Assembly: GCF_042649685.1 (NCBI RefSeq)
Contig: NZ_JBHRZT010000072.1
Location: 620,001 to 684,000 of the forward strand
Source of the DNA: Bacillus_BA songklensis
GTDB lineage: Bacteria; Bacillota; Bacilli; Bacillales; Bacillaceae_H
Reading direction: 5' to 3'
Length of the DNA stretch: 64,000 nucleotides
Below the pieces are notes generated by a model. It had not been told where the DNA came from, made no database searches, and saw only the letters and a list, made by a program, of their open reading frames with translations. Below are positions 17,382 to 25,725 of the stretch, piece after piece. The position numbers and the translations under genes are program-made. The stretch's first letter is position 1, and each line of letters begins with the position of its first letter.

Positions 17382-18005
17382 ATGAAGATAGAAAAAATGA
17401 GCGATTCAACAGTCATGGTAGAAATCGAAACGCATGAGCTGTTAGAACAAGGGATCATACTCCAGAACTTATGTATGGAAAGTGAATACGAAAAATTGAT
17501 GACATGGGTGTTTGAAAAACTTGAAAGTGAACAAGTAATAACGCGTACCGGGCTTTTAATGGTACAAATAGTTACCTGTCCTTTTGGAATAAACATTGTG
17601 ATTTCAAAACAAATGCCTACACAGTTATTCGATGATATCGTCCCGCTTCTTCCGTTCTCAACGGAATCAGCCGAAGATTTTAAACCGATGGGAAAGGGAT
17701 CGCAACGGTCAGAAAACGGCGTTTTAATTCAATTTAAGGATTTTGAAGATGTAATCCAGTTATCAAAACGAATACATCTCCTCCATACCCTAACCATTCC
17801 CAATGAACTTTATTACTATGAAGGGCGTTATTTTTTAAATATAGGGTATTATGCGTCAAATGATGGAGAAAGTGTCCTCGATTTTTTAAGTCTTGTCAAA
17901 GAATACGGTGAAAAAACAACTAAAACCTTGGCGGTAATTGAAACTTATGGCAAAAAAATTGCTTTCGGAAATGCACTCGAAGAAATTGCTGTTTATTTTG
18001 TATAA
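17382..18005 (+). CDS. MecA/YpbH-like adaptor protein
   Basis: From the ATG at 17382 (GGGGGA upstream) the product has 207 residues. It starts MKIEKMSDSTVMVEIETHEL, like the MecA N-terminal substrate-binding domain, and finishes with a typical MecA C-terminal domain: FEDVIQLSKRIHLLHT, ELYYYEGRYFLNIGY, VKEYGEKTTKTLAVIETYGK, ALEEIAVYF. MecA adaptors deliver substrates to ClpC. Bacillus generally has MecA and YpbH, and this short, divergent copy next to a DUF3231 gene may be a third paralogue. Reading 40 codons further upstream is possible but has no proper start signals. Confidence 0.8.
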   Translation: MKIEKMSDSTVMVEIETHELLEQGIILQNLCMESEYEKLMTWVFEKLESEQVITRTGLLMVQIVTCPFGINIVISKQMPTQLFDDIVPLLPFSTESAEDFKPMGKGSQRSENGVLIQFKDFEDVIQLSKRIHLLHTLTIPNELYYYEGRYFLNIGYYASNDGESVLDFLSLVKEYGEKTTKTLAVIETYGKKIAFGNALEEIAVYFV

Positions 18006-18065
18006 AAATCCGCTGCGATCAATACATTAAACCAATTATATGAACCAACCATCGAAAGAAAACCT

Positions 18066-18171
18066 GATGTGGTCAAAAGAGTAAATTCATAAAAACAGAT
18101 GGCCTAGAAACCTTTGTATCACAAGGTTTTAGCCATCTGTTTACTGCAAGTTATTCCGCTTTTTCCAGCAT
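18066..18171. repeat. 106-bp repeat, copy 2
   Basis: See copy 1 at 15809-15914. Here the repeat covers the 3' end of the FbpB-like gene (stop at 18151) and its terminator hairpin: CAGATGGC and GCCATCTG arms around AAACC-TTTGTATCACAA-GGTTT. Confidence 0.7.
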
Positions 18172-18282
18172 GCGGGCTTCAAGTCGCTCCTCAATTCGAT
18201 CTAGCGCTTCCTGATCTTTTAATAATTGGTTTTTGTTTTCCATTACTAACTCCGCAAATGTTCTTTTTCTCATTTTTCTCAT
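18151..18282 (-). CDS. Small basic FbpB-family-like protein, 43 residues
   Basis: The product begins MRKMRKRTFAELVMENKNQL and continues LKDQEALDRIEERLEARMLE. This pattern (basic start, then an amphipathic helix with ENK-LL-D-IE-RLE) is that of the Fur-regulated basic protein B family in Bacillus, small proteins involved in the iron-sparing response, thought to work with the FsrA small RNA. AAGGAG lies nine bases before the ATG. I looked for a Fur box upstream and did not find a convincing one, so iron control is not supported by the sequence. The 3' end is duplicated at 15.9 kb. Confidence 0.65.
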   Translation of the reverse strand: MRKMRKRTFAELVMENKNQLLKDQEALDRIEERLEARMLEKAE

Positions 18283-18357
18283 GCTCTCGATCTCCTTTTT
18301 ATTTTTATAATCAACTAAAATTTCTTACATTTTATCCTTATAGAAATCATCTTTCCC

Positions 18358-18435
18358 AAAAGTCCGAAAAAATAATCTTTTTTTCAGACTTTTTAAAAAT
18401 TAAATAAAAAACTGCTGAAACAAATTGTTCAACAG
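18358..18435 (-). terminator. Two hairpins downstream of the TlpA-like gene
   Basis: CTGCTGAAAC and GTTCAACAG at 18412-18435 form the first hairpin just after the stop at 18450. AAAGTCCGAAAAAA with TTTTTTTCAGACTTT (18358-18394) forms a second, with long A/T runs. Both end the minus-strand transcript. Confidence 0.65.
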
Positions 18436-18449
18436 CTCCTTTTCCTTAT

Positions 18450-19034
18450 TTACTTGCTTTTTGCAAAACGCTCCATTTGGGCAAAGTTCATCGGTCCGTC
18501 CACTCTCTCCACAATCTGGCCCTGCTCATTGATAAAATAAGAAGTAGGGATCGTTAATACTTTGTACTGTTTCGTTCCCACCTCATCTTCCTTATCTAAT
18601 AAAACGGGAAAGGTCAAACCGCGCTCTTTAAGAAATGCTTGGACCTGCTTAGGATTGGCTTCTGTACTCGTTAAATTGACAGCTAAAATCTTCACATCTT
18701 CTCCGTATTGTTCATGGAACTTTTGCATTTCCGGCATCTCTGCTTTACATGGTGGACACCATGTTGCCCAGAAATTCAAAATAACTTTTTTTCCTTTAAA
18801 ATCGGCTAGCGAGGTGTCTTTTCCGTCTATAGAAGGCAGTCTGAATGCGGGTGCTTCCTGTCCTTTTTCAATGCCTGAAACGGGCATTTCTTCCCTATCA
18901 GCAGAAGCGTTCACATAATCTGCATACTGTTCCGGCTGTTTGTCCATGACAGCATCTTCCGGCAATAATGCCTGCCAGAGTGCATAGCCGATTAAAACGA
19001 GAAGCAGCACCGCTGCCAGCAGCTTTTTCACCAC
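18450..19034 (-). CDS. yneN: TlpA/ResA-like membrane-anchored thiol-disulfide oxidoreductase (YneN-like)
   Basis: A 194-residue protein with an N-terminal signal anchor (MVKKLLAAVLLLVLIGYALW) and a thioredoxin-like domain outside the membrane. The redox motif WATWCPPCKAEMPEMQKFH lies near residue 92, followed by the cis-proline region TIPTSYFINEQGQIV. It should reduce or oxidise extracytoplasmic cysteines, as ResA and StoA do in cytochrome c maturation and sporulation. Its place next to aconitase matches B. subtilis yneN beside citB, which supports the name. A small hydrophobic protein gene lies 15 bp upstream on the same strand. Confidence 0.85.
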   Translation of the reverse strand: MVKKLLAAVLLLVLIGYALWQALLPEDAVMDKQPEQYADYVNASADREEMPVSGIEKGQEAPAFRLPSIDGKDTSLADFKGKKVILNFWATWCPPCKAEMPEMQKFHEQYGEDVKILAVNLTSTEANPKQVQAFLKERGLTFPVLLDKEDEVGTKQYKVLTIPTSYFINEQGQIVERVDGPMNFAQMERFAKSK

Positions 19035-19049
19035 AATGATCCTCTCCTT

Positions 19050-19319
19050 TTATGTACGAAATAAGAAATAGCCATGAATAGCATAAGCGATGAATCCCGT
19101 TATGGCCGTAAACGACAAAAGATCTAATAAAGGTAAAAGCGGCAACGACTTTTTGCGGTATGTACGAAAAATGTAAAAGAAAACCGCTGCAAGAGCCAAT
19201 GCTTGGCCGAACGTACCACCCGTAAAATAAATCAATCCATATACATTATGTATTAAAATCCCTGGATTCATTAAAATTATACTAAATTTCCAAACTAATT
19301 TTATTAAAGCATACAGCAA
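19050..19319 (-). CDS. Hydrophobic protein, probably an N-terminally truncated membrane protein
   Basis: Eighty-nine residues with about three membrane segments (LVWKFSIILMNPGILIHN, YFTGGTFGQALALAAVFFYIF, LLDLLSFTAITGFIAYAIHG). The frame opens after a TGA with only a TTG start and no ribosome binding site, which suggests the 5' part is missing or out of frame. The pattern is reminiscent of the C-terminal half of Lgt-like membrane proteins found beside TlpA-like genes in other bacilli, but I cannot confirm this. It is directly upstream of yneN, and a functional pairing is inferred. Confidence 0.45.
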   Translation of the reverse strand: MLYALIKLVWKFSIILMNPGILIHNVYGLIYFTGGTFGQALALAAVFFYIFRTYRKKSLPLLPLLDLLSFTAITGFIAYAIHGYFLFRT

Positions 19320-19528
19320 GGGGGCTCATCAACCAACAAATTTTTTCATGGAAATCTGTTGCAGCCGCTTGCTAACAATATTGGCATGAAGTTTACTTTG
19401 TTATTTCTTGATTTGGTCCTTGTTGTCACCGTCAGATTCCCTTCTTGCTCTTTCTCTTCCTTTTCTTCATGAAATAGGGTCGTTGTTTGACCGGTAATAG
19501 AAATGGATTTCATCTTGAATATTGACAT

Positions 19529-19563
19529 AAAAAGGCCCTCCTCTCATTAGAGGAAGGCCTTTT
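19529..19563 (-). terminator. Intrinsic terminator after aconitase
   Basis: AAAAAGGCC, TCCTCT, a CATT loop, AGAGGA, then AGGCCTTTT form a near-perfect stem just beyond the aconitase stop, with T-runs for either direction. Confidence 0.85.
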
Positions 19564-19567
19564 CTCA

Positions 19568-22291
19568 TTATGCCAATGTTTTTGATTCTAATTTTTCACG
19601 AAGTACCATTTGTAAAATACCGCCGTGACGATAGTAGTCGATTTCTACTTCGCTGTCGAAGCGAACAAGTACTTCAAACTCTTTCTTTTCACCAGCTTCG
19701 TTTGTAGCGATTACTTTAACATAATCACGAGGCTTCACGTTTTCATCGATTTGTACTTCGATTGTTTCTTTACCCGTTAATCCTAGTGTGTCGGCATTTT
19801 CACCCTGTTTGAATTGAAGTGGTAACACACCCATTAATACAAGGTTTGAACGGTGGATACGCTCAAAGCTTTCAGCGATAACTGTTTTGATGCCTAAAAG
19901 GTTTGTGCCTTTTGCAGCCCAGTCACGTGAGCTTCCCATTCCGTAATCTTTGCCCGCTAATACAACAAGGCCTGTGTTATCTTGTTTATACTTCATACAC
20001 GCATCATAAATGCTCATCACTTCGCCTGTTGGCCAGTATGTTGTCCAGCCGCCTTCTGTACCCGGAGCCACTTGGTTACGGATACGGATGTTTGCGAATG
20101 TACCGCGCATCATAACTTCATGGTTACCACGACGAGAACCGTAGGAGTTGAAGTCTTTTGGTTCAACGCCATTTTCTAATAAGTAAAGGCCTGCAGGAGA
20201 TGTCTTCTCGATTGAGCCTGCCGGTGAAATGTGATCTGTTGTGACAGAATCGCCGAACTTTGCGACAACGCGTAAACCTTCTAACGATGTTACTTCACCT
20301 GGTTCAGCTGATAAGCCCTCGAAGAACGGAGGGTTTTGAATATAAGTAGATGCATTATCCCATGTATAAAGCGCGTCTTCACTTGTTTCAATTTGATTCC
20401 AACGCTCGTTATCATCGAATACACGATCATATTCTTTACGGAATAAGTCAGGTGTAACCGTTTTTTGAACAACTTCCTTGATTTCATCCATTGACGGCCA
20501 AATATCAGCAAAGAATACTTCGTTTCCGTCTTTGTCAACGCCGATTGGATCGCTTTGAAGATCAATGTCCACTGTACCTGCTAACGCATAGGCCACTACT
20601 AATGGAGGTGAAGCTAAGTAGTTACCTTTAACAAGCGGATGGATACGACCTTCGAAGTTACGGTTACCAGAAAGAACAGATGTAACAAGCAAGTCACTTT
20701 CTGCCACCGCTTTTTCGATTTCCGGAGCTAATGGACCGGAGTTACCGATACATGTTGCACAGCCATATCCGACAATGTTAAATCCTAATTGGTCAAGATA
20801 AGGTTGTAAGCCGGAATCCTTTAAATATCCTGTAACAACTTTAGATCCTGGTGCTAAAGATGTTTTTACATACTTAGGAACTTCCAGACCTCTTTCTACT
20901 GCTTTTTTCGCTACTAAACCTGCACCAACTAATACATAAGGGTTGGAAGTGTTTGTACAGCTTGTAATGGCAGCGATGGCCACAGAGCCGGTTTTCATCG
21001 TTGTTGCATCACCGTTTTCAAAATGAACTGTAACTTCTTTCGCTACATCATCTGCTGTTAAGCCGAATCCTTGGTTGCCTACCGGAGCAGCAAGCGCTTT
21101 TTGGAATTCTGATTTCATTTGAGAAAGCGGAATCAAGTCTTGCGGACGTTTAGGACCAGAAAGATTGGCTTCGATTTCAGCAAGATTGATTTCCACTACA
21201 TCCGTGAAAATTGGGTCTGCTGCATCAGGCGTATAGAATAAACCGTTCGCTCTGCTATATTCTTCTACAAGTCGCACTTGTTGCTCGTCACGGCCAGTTA
21301 GGCGTAAATATGCTAATGATTCTCCATCAACCGGGAAGAATCCGCAAGTTGCCCCATACTCAGGTGCCATGTTCGCAATCGTCGCACGGTCTGAAAGTGA
21401 TAAGTGAGCCAAGCCAGGGCCGAAGAATTCAACGAATTTTCCGACAACGCCTTTTTGACGAAGTACTTGTGTTACCTTTAACGCTAAGTCAGTCGCTGTT
21501 GTGCCGTTTGGCAATTGACCAGTTAATTTTACACCGATCACTTCAGGAACCGGGAAGTATGAAGGCTGACCTAACATACCAGCTTCTGCTTCAATACCGC
21601 CGACACCCCACCCAAGAACACCAATACCGTTGATCATGGTTGTATGTGAGTCAGTACCGACTAGTGTATCAGGGAATGCTTCGAATTGTCCGTCCTCTGT
21701 TTCCACAGCATGGACAACATTTGCCAAGTACTCCAAGTTTACTTGGTGGACGATACCTGTTGCCGGCGGAACCGCACGGTAGTTATTAAAGGACTTTTGT
21801 GCCCAGCTTAAGAATTTATAACGCTCTGTATTGCGCTCAAATTCCAAGTCCATGTTTACGCGTAATGAATCTGGTGTGCCCGCTTTATCAACTTGCACAG
21901 AGTGGTCAATAACTAAATCTACAGGGATTTCTGGGTTAATTTTATCCGGGTTGCCGCCCATGTCGGCCATTGCTTTGCGAAGGGATGCTAAATCTACAAC
22001 AGCAGGAACCCCTGTAAAGTCTTGAAGAATAACACGGGATGGCTTGAATGGTACATCAACATCCTGAACATCTGCTGTGCCCCATTTTGCTAAGTTTTCT
22101 GCGTGTTCTTTTTTGATGACACGTCCGTCTACTTGGCGAAGGACAGACTCTAATAATACTTTAATTGAATATGGAAGTTTTGACACATTGCCGATACCAG
22201 CATCTTCCAATGCTTGTAAGCGGTAATAATTGTATGTTTTCCCATCCACTTGGAAAGATGAACGAGCTTTGAATAAATCTTGCTTTGTCAT
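19568..22291 (-). CDS. acnA: Aconitate hydratase A
   Basis: A 907-residue AcnA/CitB-type aconitase interconverting citrate and isocitrate with a [4Fe-4S] cluster. The cluster cysteines are in ITSCTNTSNP and GYGCATCIGNSGPL; the substrate-binding GTDSHTTMINGIGVLGWGVGG and the swivel domain with YGMGSSRDWAAKGTNLLG are intact. Bacillus aconitase also binds RNA when iron is scarce. Length matches the family. It neighbours yneN on one side and sspO/sspP/cotM on the other, exactly the B. subtilis citB context. A GGGGG site precedes the start. The gene is also known as citB in Bacillus. Confidence 0.97.
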   Translation of the reverse strand: MTKQDLFKARSSFQVDGKTYNYYRLQALEDAGIGNVSKLPYSIKVLLESVLRQVDGRVIKKEHAENLAKWGTADVQDVDVPFKPSRVILQDFTGVPAVVDLASLRKAMADMGGNPDKINPEIPVDLVIDHSVQVDKAGTPDSLRVNMDLEFERNTERYKFLSWAQKSFNNYRAVPPATGIVHQVNLEYLANVVHAVETEDGQFEAFPDTLVGTDSHTTMINGIGVLGWGVGGIEAEAGMLGQPSYFPVPEVIGVKLTGQLPNGTTATDLALKVTQVLRQKGVVGKFVEFFGPGLAHLSLSDRATIANMAPEYGATCGFFPVDGESLAYLRLTGRDEQQVRLVEEYSRANGLFYTPDAADPIFTDVVEINLAEIEANLSGPKRPQDLIPLSQMKSEFQKALAAPVGNQGFGLTADDVAKEVTVHFENGDATTMKTGSVAIAAITSCTNTSNPYVLVGAGLVAKKAVERGLEVPKYVKTSLAPGSKVVTGYLKDSGLQPYLDQLGFNIVGYGCATCIGNSGPLAPEIEKAVAESDLLVTSVLSGNRNFEGRIHPLVKGNYLASPPLVVAYALAGTVDIDLQSDPIGVDKDGNEVFFADIWPSMDEIKEVVQKTVTPDLFRKEYDRVFDDNERWNQIETSEDALYTWDNASTYIQNPPFFEGLSAEPGEVTSLEGLRVVAKFGDSVTTDHISPAGSIEKTSPAGLYLLENGVEPKDFNSYGSRRGNHEVMMRGTFANIRIRNQVAPGTEGGWTTYWPTGEVMSIYDACMKYKQDNTGLVVLAGKDYGMGSSRDWAAKGTNLLGIKTVIAESFERIHRSNLVLMGVLPLQFKQGENADTLGLTGKETIEVQIDENVKPRDYVKVIATNEAGEKKEFEVLVRFDSEVEIDYYRHGGILQMVLREKLESKTLA

Positions 22292-22510
22292 CGTATTACC
22301 CCCTTAAAAACGTATGTATAAATCCTTTATAACCCATCCAGTAAATTCCCTACGTCATCTATCTTAATATAATGTTATACATAAGTAAATAAAAAGAATG
22401 TTATTAGATATGATAAGAATTTCTTATGCCATTTCTATTAATCTCTTACTTTTTCTAATAATTCATAAATATCGAATTGTTGCACACATTAAAAATGGAG
22501 GTGAGCCATC

Positions 22511-22660
22511 ATGGTAAAACGCAAATCAAATCACGTTATTCCTGGGATGAACGCTGCAAGCGGACAAGGAAAAGGAGCCGGCTATAATGAAGAACTTTCG
22601 AACGAGCCCCTGACAGAACAACAAAAACAAAACAACAAAAAGCGTAAAAAAAATCAATAA
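22511..22660 (+). CDS. sspO: Small acid-soluble spore protein O
   Basis: A 49-residue protein beginning MVKRKSNHVIPGMNAASGQG and ending QKQNNKKRKKNQ, matching the SspO (CotK) family of minor spore core proteins made in the forespore. GGAGG precedes the ATG. It is divergent from aconitase and followed at 23.1 kb by sspP. In B. subtilis the two are adjacent in one operon; here a minus-strand gene of about 90 codons is inserted between them, and a hairpin terminator follows sspO, so they are separate transcripts. Confidence 0.93.
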   Translation: MVKRKSNHVIPGMNAASGQGKGAGYNEELSNEPLTEQQKQNNKKRKKNQ

Positions 22661-22671
22661 ATAACTTAAGA

Positions 22672-22709
22672 GAGTGACTCAAAGCATACAAAACATGTTT
22701 GAGTCACTC
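22672..22709 (+). terminator. Intrinsic terminator after sspO
   Basis: GAGTGACTCAAA and TTTGAGTCACTC form a perfect 12-bp stem followed by CCTTTTT. The arms belong to the GACTCAAA hairpin family seen four times between 13 and 25 kb. Confidence 0.85.
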
Positions 22710-22718
22710 CCTTTTTAA

Positions 22719-22982
22719 TTAATCGTTATTCACTTCGTTCACGATGGATTGGAGATCCTGCTGAAATTGCTCGAGCTGACGGCGCTGCGTGTCAGAAGCC
22801 GTTTCTAACGCATTTTCAATTTGAGCGTACGCCTCGTTCACTTCTTCTTCCACATGCTTTAATTGTCTGCCGTAACCAGGCTCTTCTTTTATCATTTGAG
22901 AATATGCATAGGCGTCCATAGCTTGTTTATGACCTTGTTCCGCTGCTTGATAAGCTTGCTGCTTATTTTTATGATATGGCAT
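22719..22982 (-). CDS. Uncharacterised helical protein, 87 residues
   Basis: From the ATG at 22982 (GGGG about ten bases upstream) the product starts MPYHKNKQQAYQAAEQGHKQ and continues with long charged helices (EEEVNEAYAQIENALETAS, RRQLEQFQQDLQSIVNEVNND). It has no cysteines or membrane segments and probably forms a helical hairpin or coiled coil. It resembles in style the small DUF2524/DUF2564-like proteins of Bacillus, which also lack known roles, but I do not recognise it firmly. It is placed between sspO and sspP on the opposite strand. Confidence 0.65.
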   Translation of the reverse strand: MPYHKNKQQAYQAAEQGHKQAMDAYAYSQMIKEEPGYGRQLKHVEEEVNEAYAQIENALETASDTQRRQLEQFQQDLQSIVNEVNND

Positions 22983-23134
22983 GATATGACAGCCCCTTTC
23001 TAATGTTCTGTGGATAGTTTTCCTTGTAACCCTCTTTTTCATGCGAGACATTCATGAATAAAAACCGCTGAATGTTTTACGCTAAGAACAGGCAGTTGGC
23101 TCTGCTCAATGTGCACAACTATAAGGAGGAATTC

Positions 23135-23284
23135 ATGATGACAAACAAAAACGACAGCAAAGACATGCGCAAAAATGCCCCAAAAGGCGACAACCCGAGT
23201 CAGCCCGCGCCGTTAAGTGGATCTCATAAAGTTAAAAACCGCAATCATACCCGTCAAAAACATAACAGCGGTCATGATATGTAA
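23135..23284 (+). CDS. sspP: Small acid-soluble spore protein P
   Basis: The 49-residue product includes DSKDMRKNAPKGDNPSQP and KVKNRNHTRQKHNSGHDM, matching SspP (CotL), a minor spore core protein. AAGGAGG lies just before a pair of ATG codons at 23135 and 23138; either could be used, the second having better spacing. Its partner sspO lies 475 bp upstream and the CotM gene follows, preserving the B. subtilis gene order. Confidence 0.93.
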   Translation: MMTNKNDSKDMRKNAPKGDNPSQPAPLSGSHKVKNRNHTRQKHNSGHDM

Positions 23285-23290
23285 ACAAAG

Positions 23291-23336
23291 AGGATGACTC
23301 AAAAGGTATAAAAAGACATACCTTTTGAGTCATCCT
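23291..23336 (+). terminator. Intrinsic terminator after sspP
   Basis: A perfect 19-bp stem: AGGATGACTCAAAAGGTAT with its complement, an eight-base loop. Same hairpin family as at 13259-13297. Confidence 0.85.
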
Positions 23337-23337
23337 C

Positions 23338-23398
23338 CTGAAAGGACCTGTCATGAAAATCCAGCAAAATCAGAGGATTCCGTGACGGGTCCTTTCAG
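23338..23398. repeat. Palindromic element related to 10846-10898
   Basis: CTGAAAGGACC and GGTCCTTTCAG enclose a 39-bp loop containing TCATGAAAATCCAGCAAAATC, which in reverse complement resembles the loop at 10.86 kb. It directly follows the sspP terminator, so the two hairpins form a composite element. Confidence 0.5.
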
Positions 23399-23648
23399 TA
23401 AAGATCAACTTTTGCCATTGATTAGAGACTTATGGGACAGCCTCTTTTCTAAAGCTCAATGTTGATTCTGGAGCAGTTCAAAGATACAAAAGGGCAACAT
23501 GAAGGAAATCCATTTTCCTTTTGTTATTCTTTTATGACTTTATTCAATGGACTGAATCATTAAAGAAATGATTGATGTTCATACGGAAGAGGCCGTCACT
23601 GGAATTCTTTGTTCCTAATAAGGTTTACATGACGGCCGCTCTCTGTTG

Positions 23649-23810
23649 TTACTTCCCTTTTGCTTCTTTTTCACGCTTCATTTCTTCAAGTTCTTCTATA
23701 GCCACACCGACTGGAGGGGCTGCCTCACGGTTTACAGGAACGAGGGCTGTCCCCAATAAAATTTCTGTTGTATAGCCTTCTTCCGTTTGTGTTCCAAACT
23801 TTCGCTCCAT
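23649..23810 (-). CDS. Small acidic protein, 53 residues, unrecognised
   Basis: Begins MERKFGTQTEEGYTTEILLG, continues ALVPVNREAAPPVGVAIEEL and ends in a charged tail EMKREKEAKGK. AGGAGGTGG lies nine bases before the ATG, an excellent site, and the composition is protein-like. Function unknown. It is convergent with sspP and divergent from cotM, within a cluster of spore genes, so expression in sporulation is possible but not shown. Confidence 0.6.
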   Translation of the reverse strand: MERKFGTQTEEGYTTEILLGTALVPVNREAAPPVGVAIEELEEMKREKEAKGK

Positions 23811-23986
23811 CTTGATTATCCACCTCCTACATGTAGTATGTGAGGGACAGAGGATTTCATCAGGAAATTTGAGAAAGAATGTTTATTGTATTCCTACATG
23901 TTTTTTCTTGTCATATTGCAGCAGAATAAATCCCCGTCACTTCAACCACAGGCCCTGCATAAGATAAAACGAATATTTTCTTTCAT

Positions 23987-24445
23987 ATGGGGGCATTTTT
24001 CATGAATCGTAAACATCTTCCTCAAAAAGGCTTTTTCCATGAGCTGCAGGAGTTTGTGGACACGTTTTTTTCTAATCCTTTTGCGGATTTTTTTGATTTG
24101 AACATGGTTCAGTTTAACTTATTTGAGACCGAAGAAGCTTATATTGTAAAAGCTGAATTACCCGGCTATCATCCAAAGAATATTCAGCTTGAGGTCACAG
24201 GTCCATACCTTCGCGTGCGAGCCTCGAAAACGGTTTTACATGAAGTGCAGAATGATCACGATCAAACATACGTAACAGAGCAAAGCCAGGAAATGATAGA
24301 ACGAATGATTGATTTTCCTTTTTCACTCGAACATAAACCTATTACGGCACGCTATCAAAATAACGTACTGGAAGTCACAATTAAAAAGGACGGATTTATA
24401 TCGGAAAAAATAACAACCATTCCTGTACAGTCATTCATTGAATAA
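23987..24445 (+). CDS. cotM: Hsp20-fold spore coat protein CotM-like
   Basis: A 152-residue alpha-crystallin/Hsp20 domain protein (FNLFETEEAYIVKAELPGYHPKN, then LEVTGPYLRVRASK and NVLEVTIKKDG). B. subtilis cotM, an outer coat protein related to small heat-shock proteins, has the same position beside sspP, sspO and citB, and that synteny supports the name. The N-terminal segment LQEFVDTFFSNPFADFFDLN resembles CotM. A second ATG at 24002 has GGGG nine bases upstream and may be the real start. Expect mother-cell expression late in sporulation. Confidence 0.85.
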   Translation: MGAFFMNRKHLPQKGFFHELQEFVDTFFSNPFADFFDLNMVQFNLFETEEAYIVKAELPGYHPKNIQLEVTGPYLRVRASKTVLHEVQNDHDQTYVTEQSQEMIERMIDFPFSLEHKPITARYQNNVLEVTIKKDGFISEKITTIPVQSFIE

Positions 24446-24559
24446 CCCATTGAAAACGCAAGAAGGAAAGGCTGTCCCAGAAGCGGCGCAAAAGAGAACC
24501 GTCCTGTTTTCAAACGAAAATGAAACGTCAAAAAAACTTTTGCTCTCCATGTTTAGGAG

Positions 24560-24611
24560 GATGGGGGTGATTCAAAAGGGGCGATTTTTCCCCTTTTGGG
24601 TCACCCCCATT
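24560..24611 (+). terminator. Intrinsic terminator after cotM
   Basis: ATGGGGGTGATTCAAAAGGGG and CCCCTTTTGGGTCACCCCCAT form a stem of about 21 bp with one G-T pair, followed by TCTCTTTTAT. It is a GC-rich variant of the same hairpin family. Confidence 0.85.
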
Positions 24612-24867
24612 CTCTTTTATATACTCTCAATGTTCCGAATCATATCTTGAAATGTGAAAACTCTCCGACGCGAAGCCTAAATAAAACCTCCTTATTTAAC
24701 TTATAAGGATAATTCGATGTTCTTTTAGAACATGGTTTTATTTGAAATTATAAAGTGCCATTTCAATTAATTCCGTGATTTTTCGTCTATTGCTAGAAAT
24801 TTCAATTTCAACGGAAGAATGAACCCTTTATTCAAAGAGAGAATAAAAACAAAAAGCAGGTGACAAT

Positions 24868-25698
24868 GTGCTTCATACAGTTTGGAAAGGTAAGCTGGCA
24901 TTTGGATTGATTGAGATTCCGATTAGACTACACGCAGCGGTCGATGATTTTACCATTAAGCTGCGTACGATTCATAAAACATGTTATACACCCATTCAAT
25001 ATGAAAAAGTGTGTCCCGCTTGTGGACAAGAAGTTAGCCATGATGAAACGATGAAAGGATATGAAACATCTTCAGGGAGATTTATTCCCATTACAGAGAG
25101 CGAATTAGAGAAACTAAAGGAGCCGTTTGAGGAAGAGAAAGACATCCAACTCTTACATTTTATTGATTTAGATGAGGTAGATCCGCTCTATTTTGATCGA
25201 AGTTATTTCCTTTCGCCATCAGAAGGAGGTAAAAAAGCTTATTTTCTTCTACATGAGGCCCTAAAACACTCAAACCGCGCCGGTTTTGCCAGCCTTTTTC
25301 TTCATTCCAATCAAAAGCTTGCCCTTATTCGTGCCTATGAAAACATACTGGTCATGGAGACCATCCACTACCATAACGAAATCCGGCAAATTCGCGATAT
25401 ACCGAACATCTCGTTTGATCATGAAGTTTCTGCTCGTGATCTGGAACTAACTGGTGCACTAATTGAAGAGCTGACCGCTCCTTTTCAACCGGAAAAATAT
25501 GTGAACGAGTATCAAGAGGCTCTCGCTCAATTCATCGAACAAAAATTAGAACAAAAAGAGGCTATCGCCATCGGCCATCAACCTGCTCCAAAAGATGTAG
25601 CCAGCTTAATGGCAGCATTAAAAGCAAGTTTGGATCATCCGATTGTTTCCCCTCAGCAGTTAAAGCAAAAGAAAACAGTAAAACGAAAAGAGGCATGA
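24868..25698 (+). CDS. ykoV: Ku DNA end-binding protein (NHEJ)
   Basis: A 276-residue bacterial Ku homologue: VWKGKLAFGLIEIPIRLHAAV at the start, the short CPACG segment near residue 50, then ESELEKLKEPF and the core HEALKHSNRAGFASLFLHSNQ. It forms a ring dimer on broken DNA ends and recruits LigD for end joining, important in spores. Start is GTG at 24868, with AGCAGG upstream; the nearby ATG two bases earlier is out of frame. No LigD gene is in the window. The lysine-rich C-terminal tail matches the DNA-binding extension of the family. Confidence 0.93.
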   Translation: MLHTVWKGKLAFGLIEIPIRLHAAVDDFTIKLRTIHKTCYTPIQYEKVCPACGQEVSHDETMKGYETSSGRFIPITESELEKLKEPFEEEKDIQLLHFIDLDEVDPLYFDRSYFLSPSEGGKKAYFLLHEALKHSNRAGFASLFLHSNQKLALIRAYENILVMETIHYHNEIRQIRDIPNISFDHEVSARDLELTGALIEELTAPFQPEKYVNEYQEALAQFIEQKLEQKEAIAIGHQPAPKDVASLMAALKASLDHPIVSPQQLKQKKTVKRKEA

Positions 25699-25699
25699 C

Positions 25700-25725
25700 A
25701 AAAGCTCGCATCACTGCGAGCTTTT
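25700..25725. terminator. Bidirectional terminator between ku and the 134-residue protein gene
   Basis: AAAAGCTCGCA, TCAC loop, TGCGAGCTTTT. The stem overlaps the stop of the convergent gene by two bases. Confidence 0.85.

Noticed and set aside
18283..18360. Fur box upstream of the FbpB-like gene
   Set aside because: No convincing TGATAATnATTATCA-like palindrome is present.
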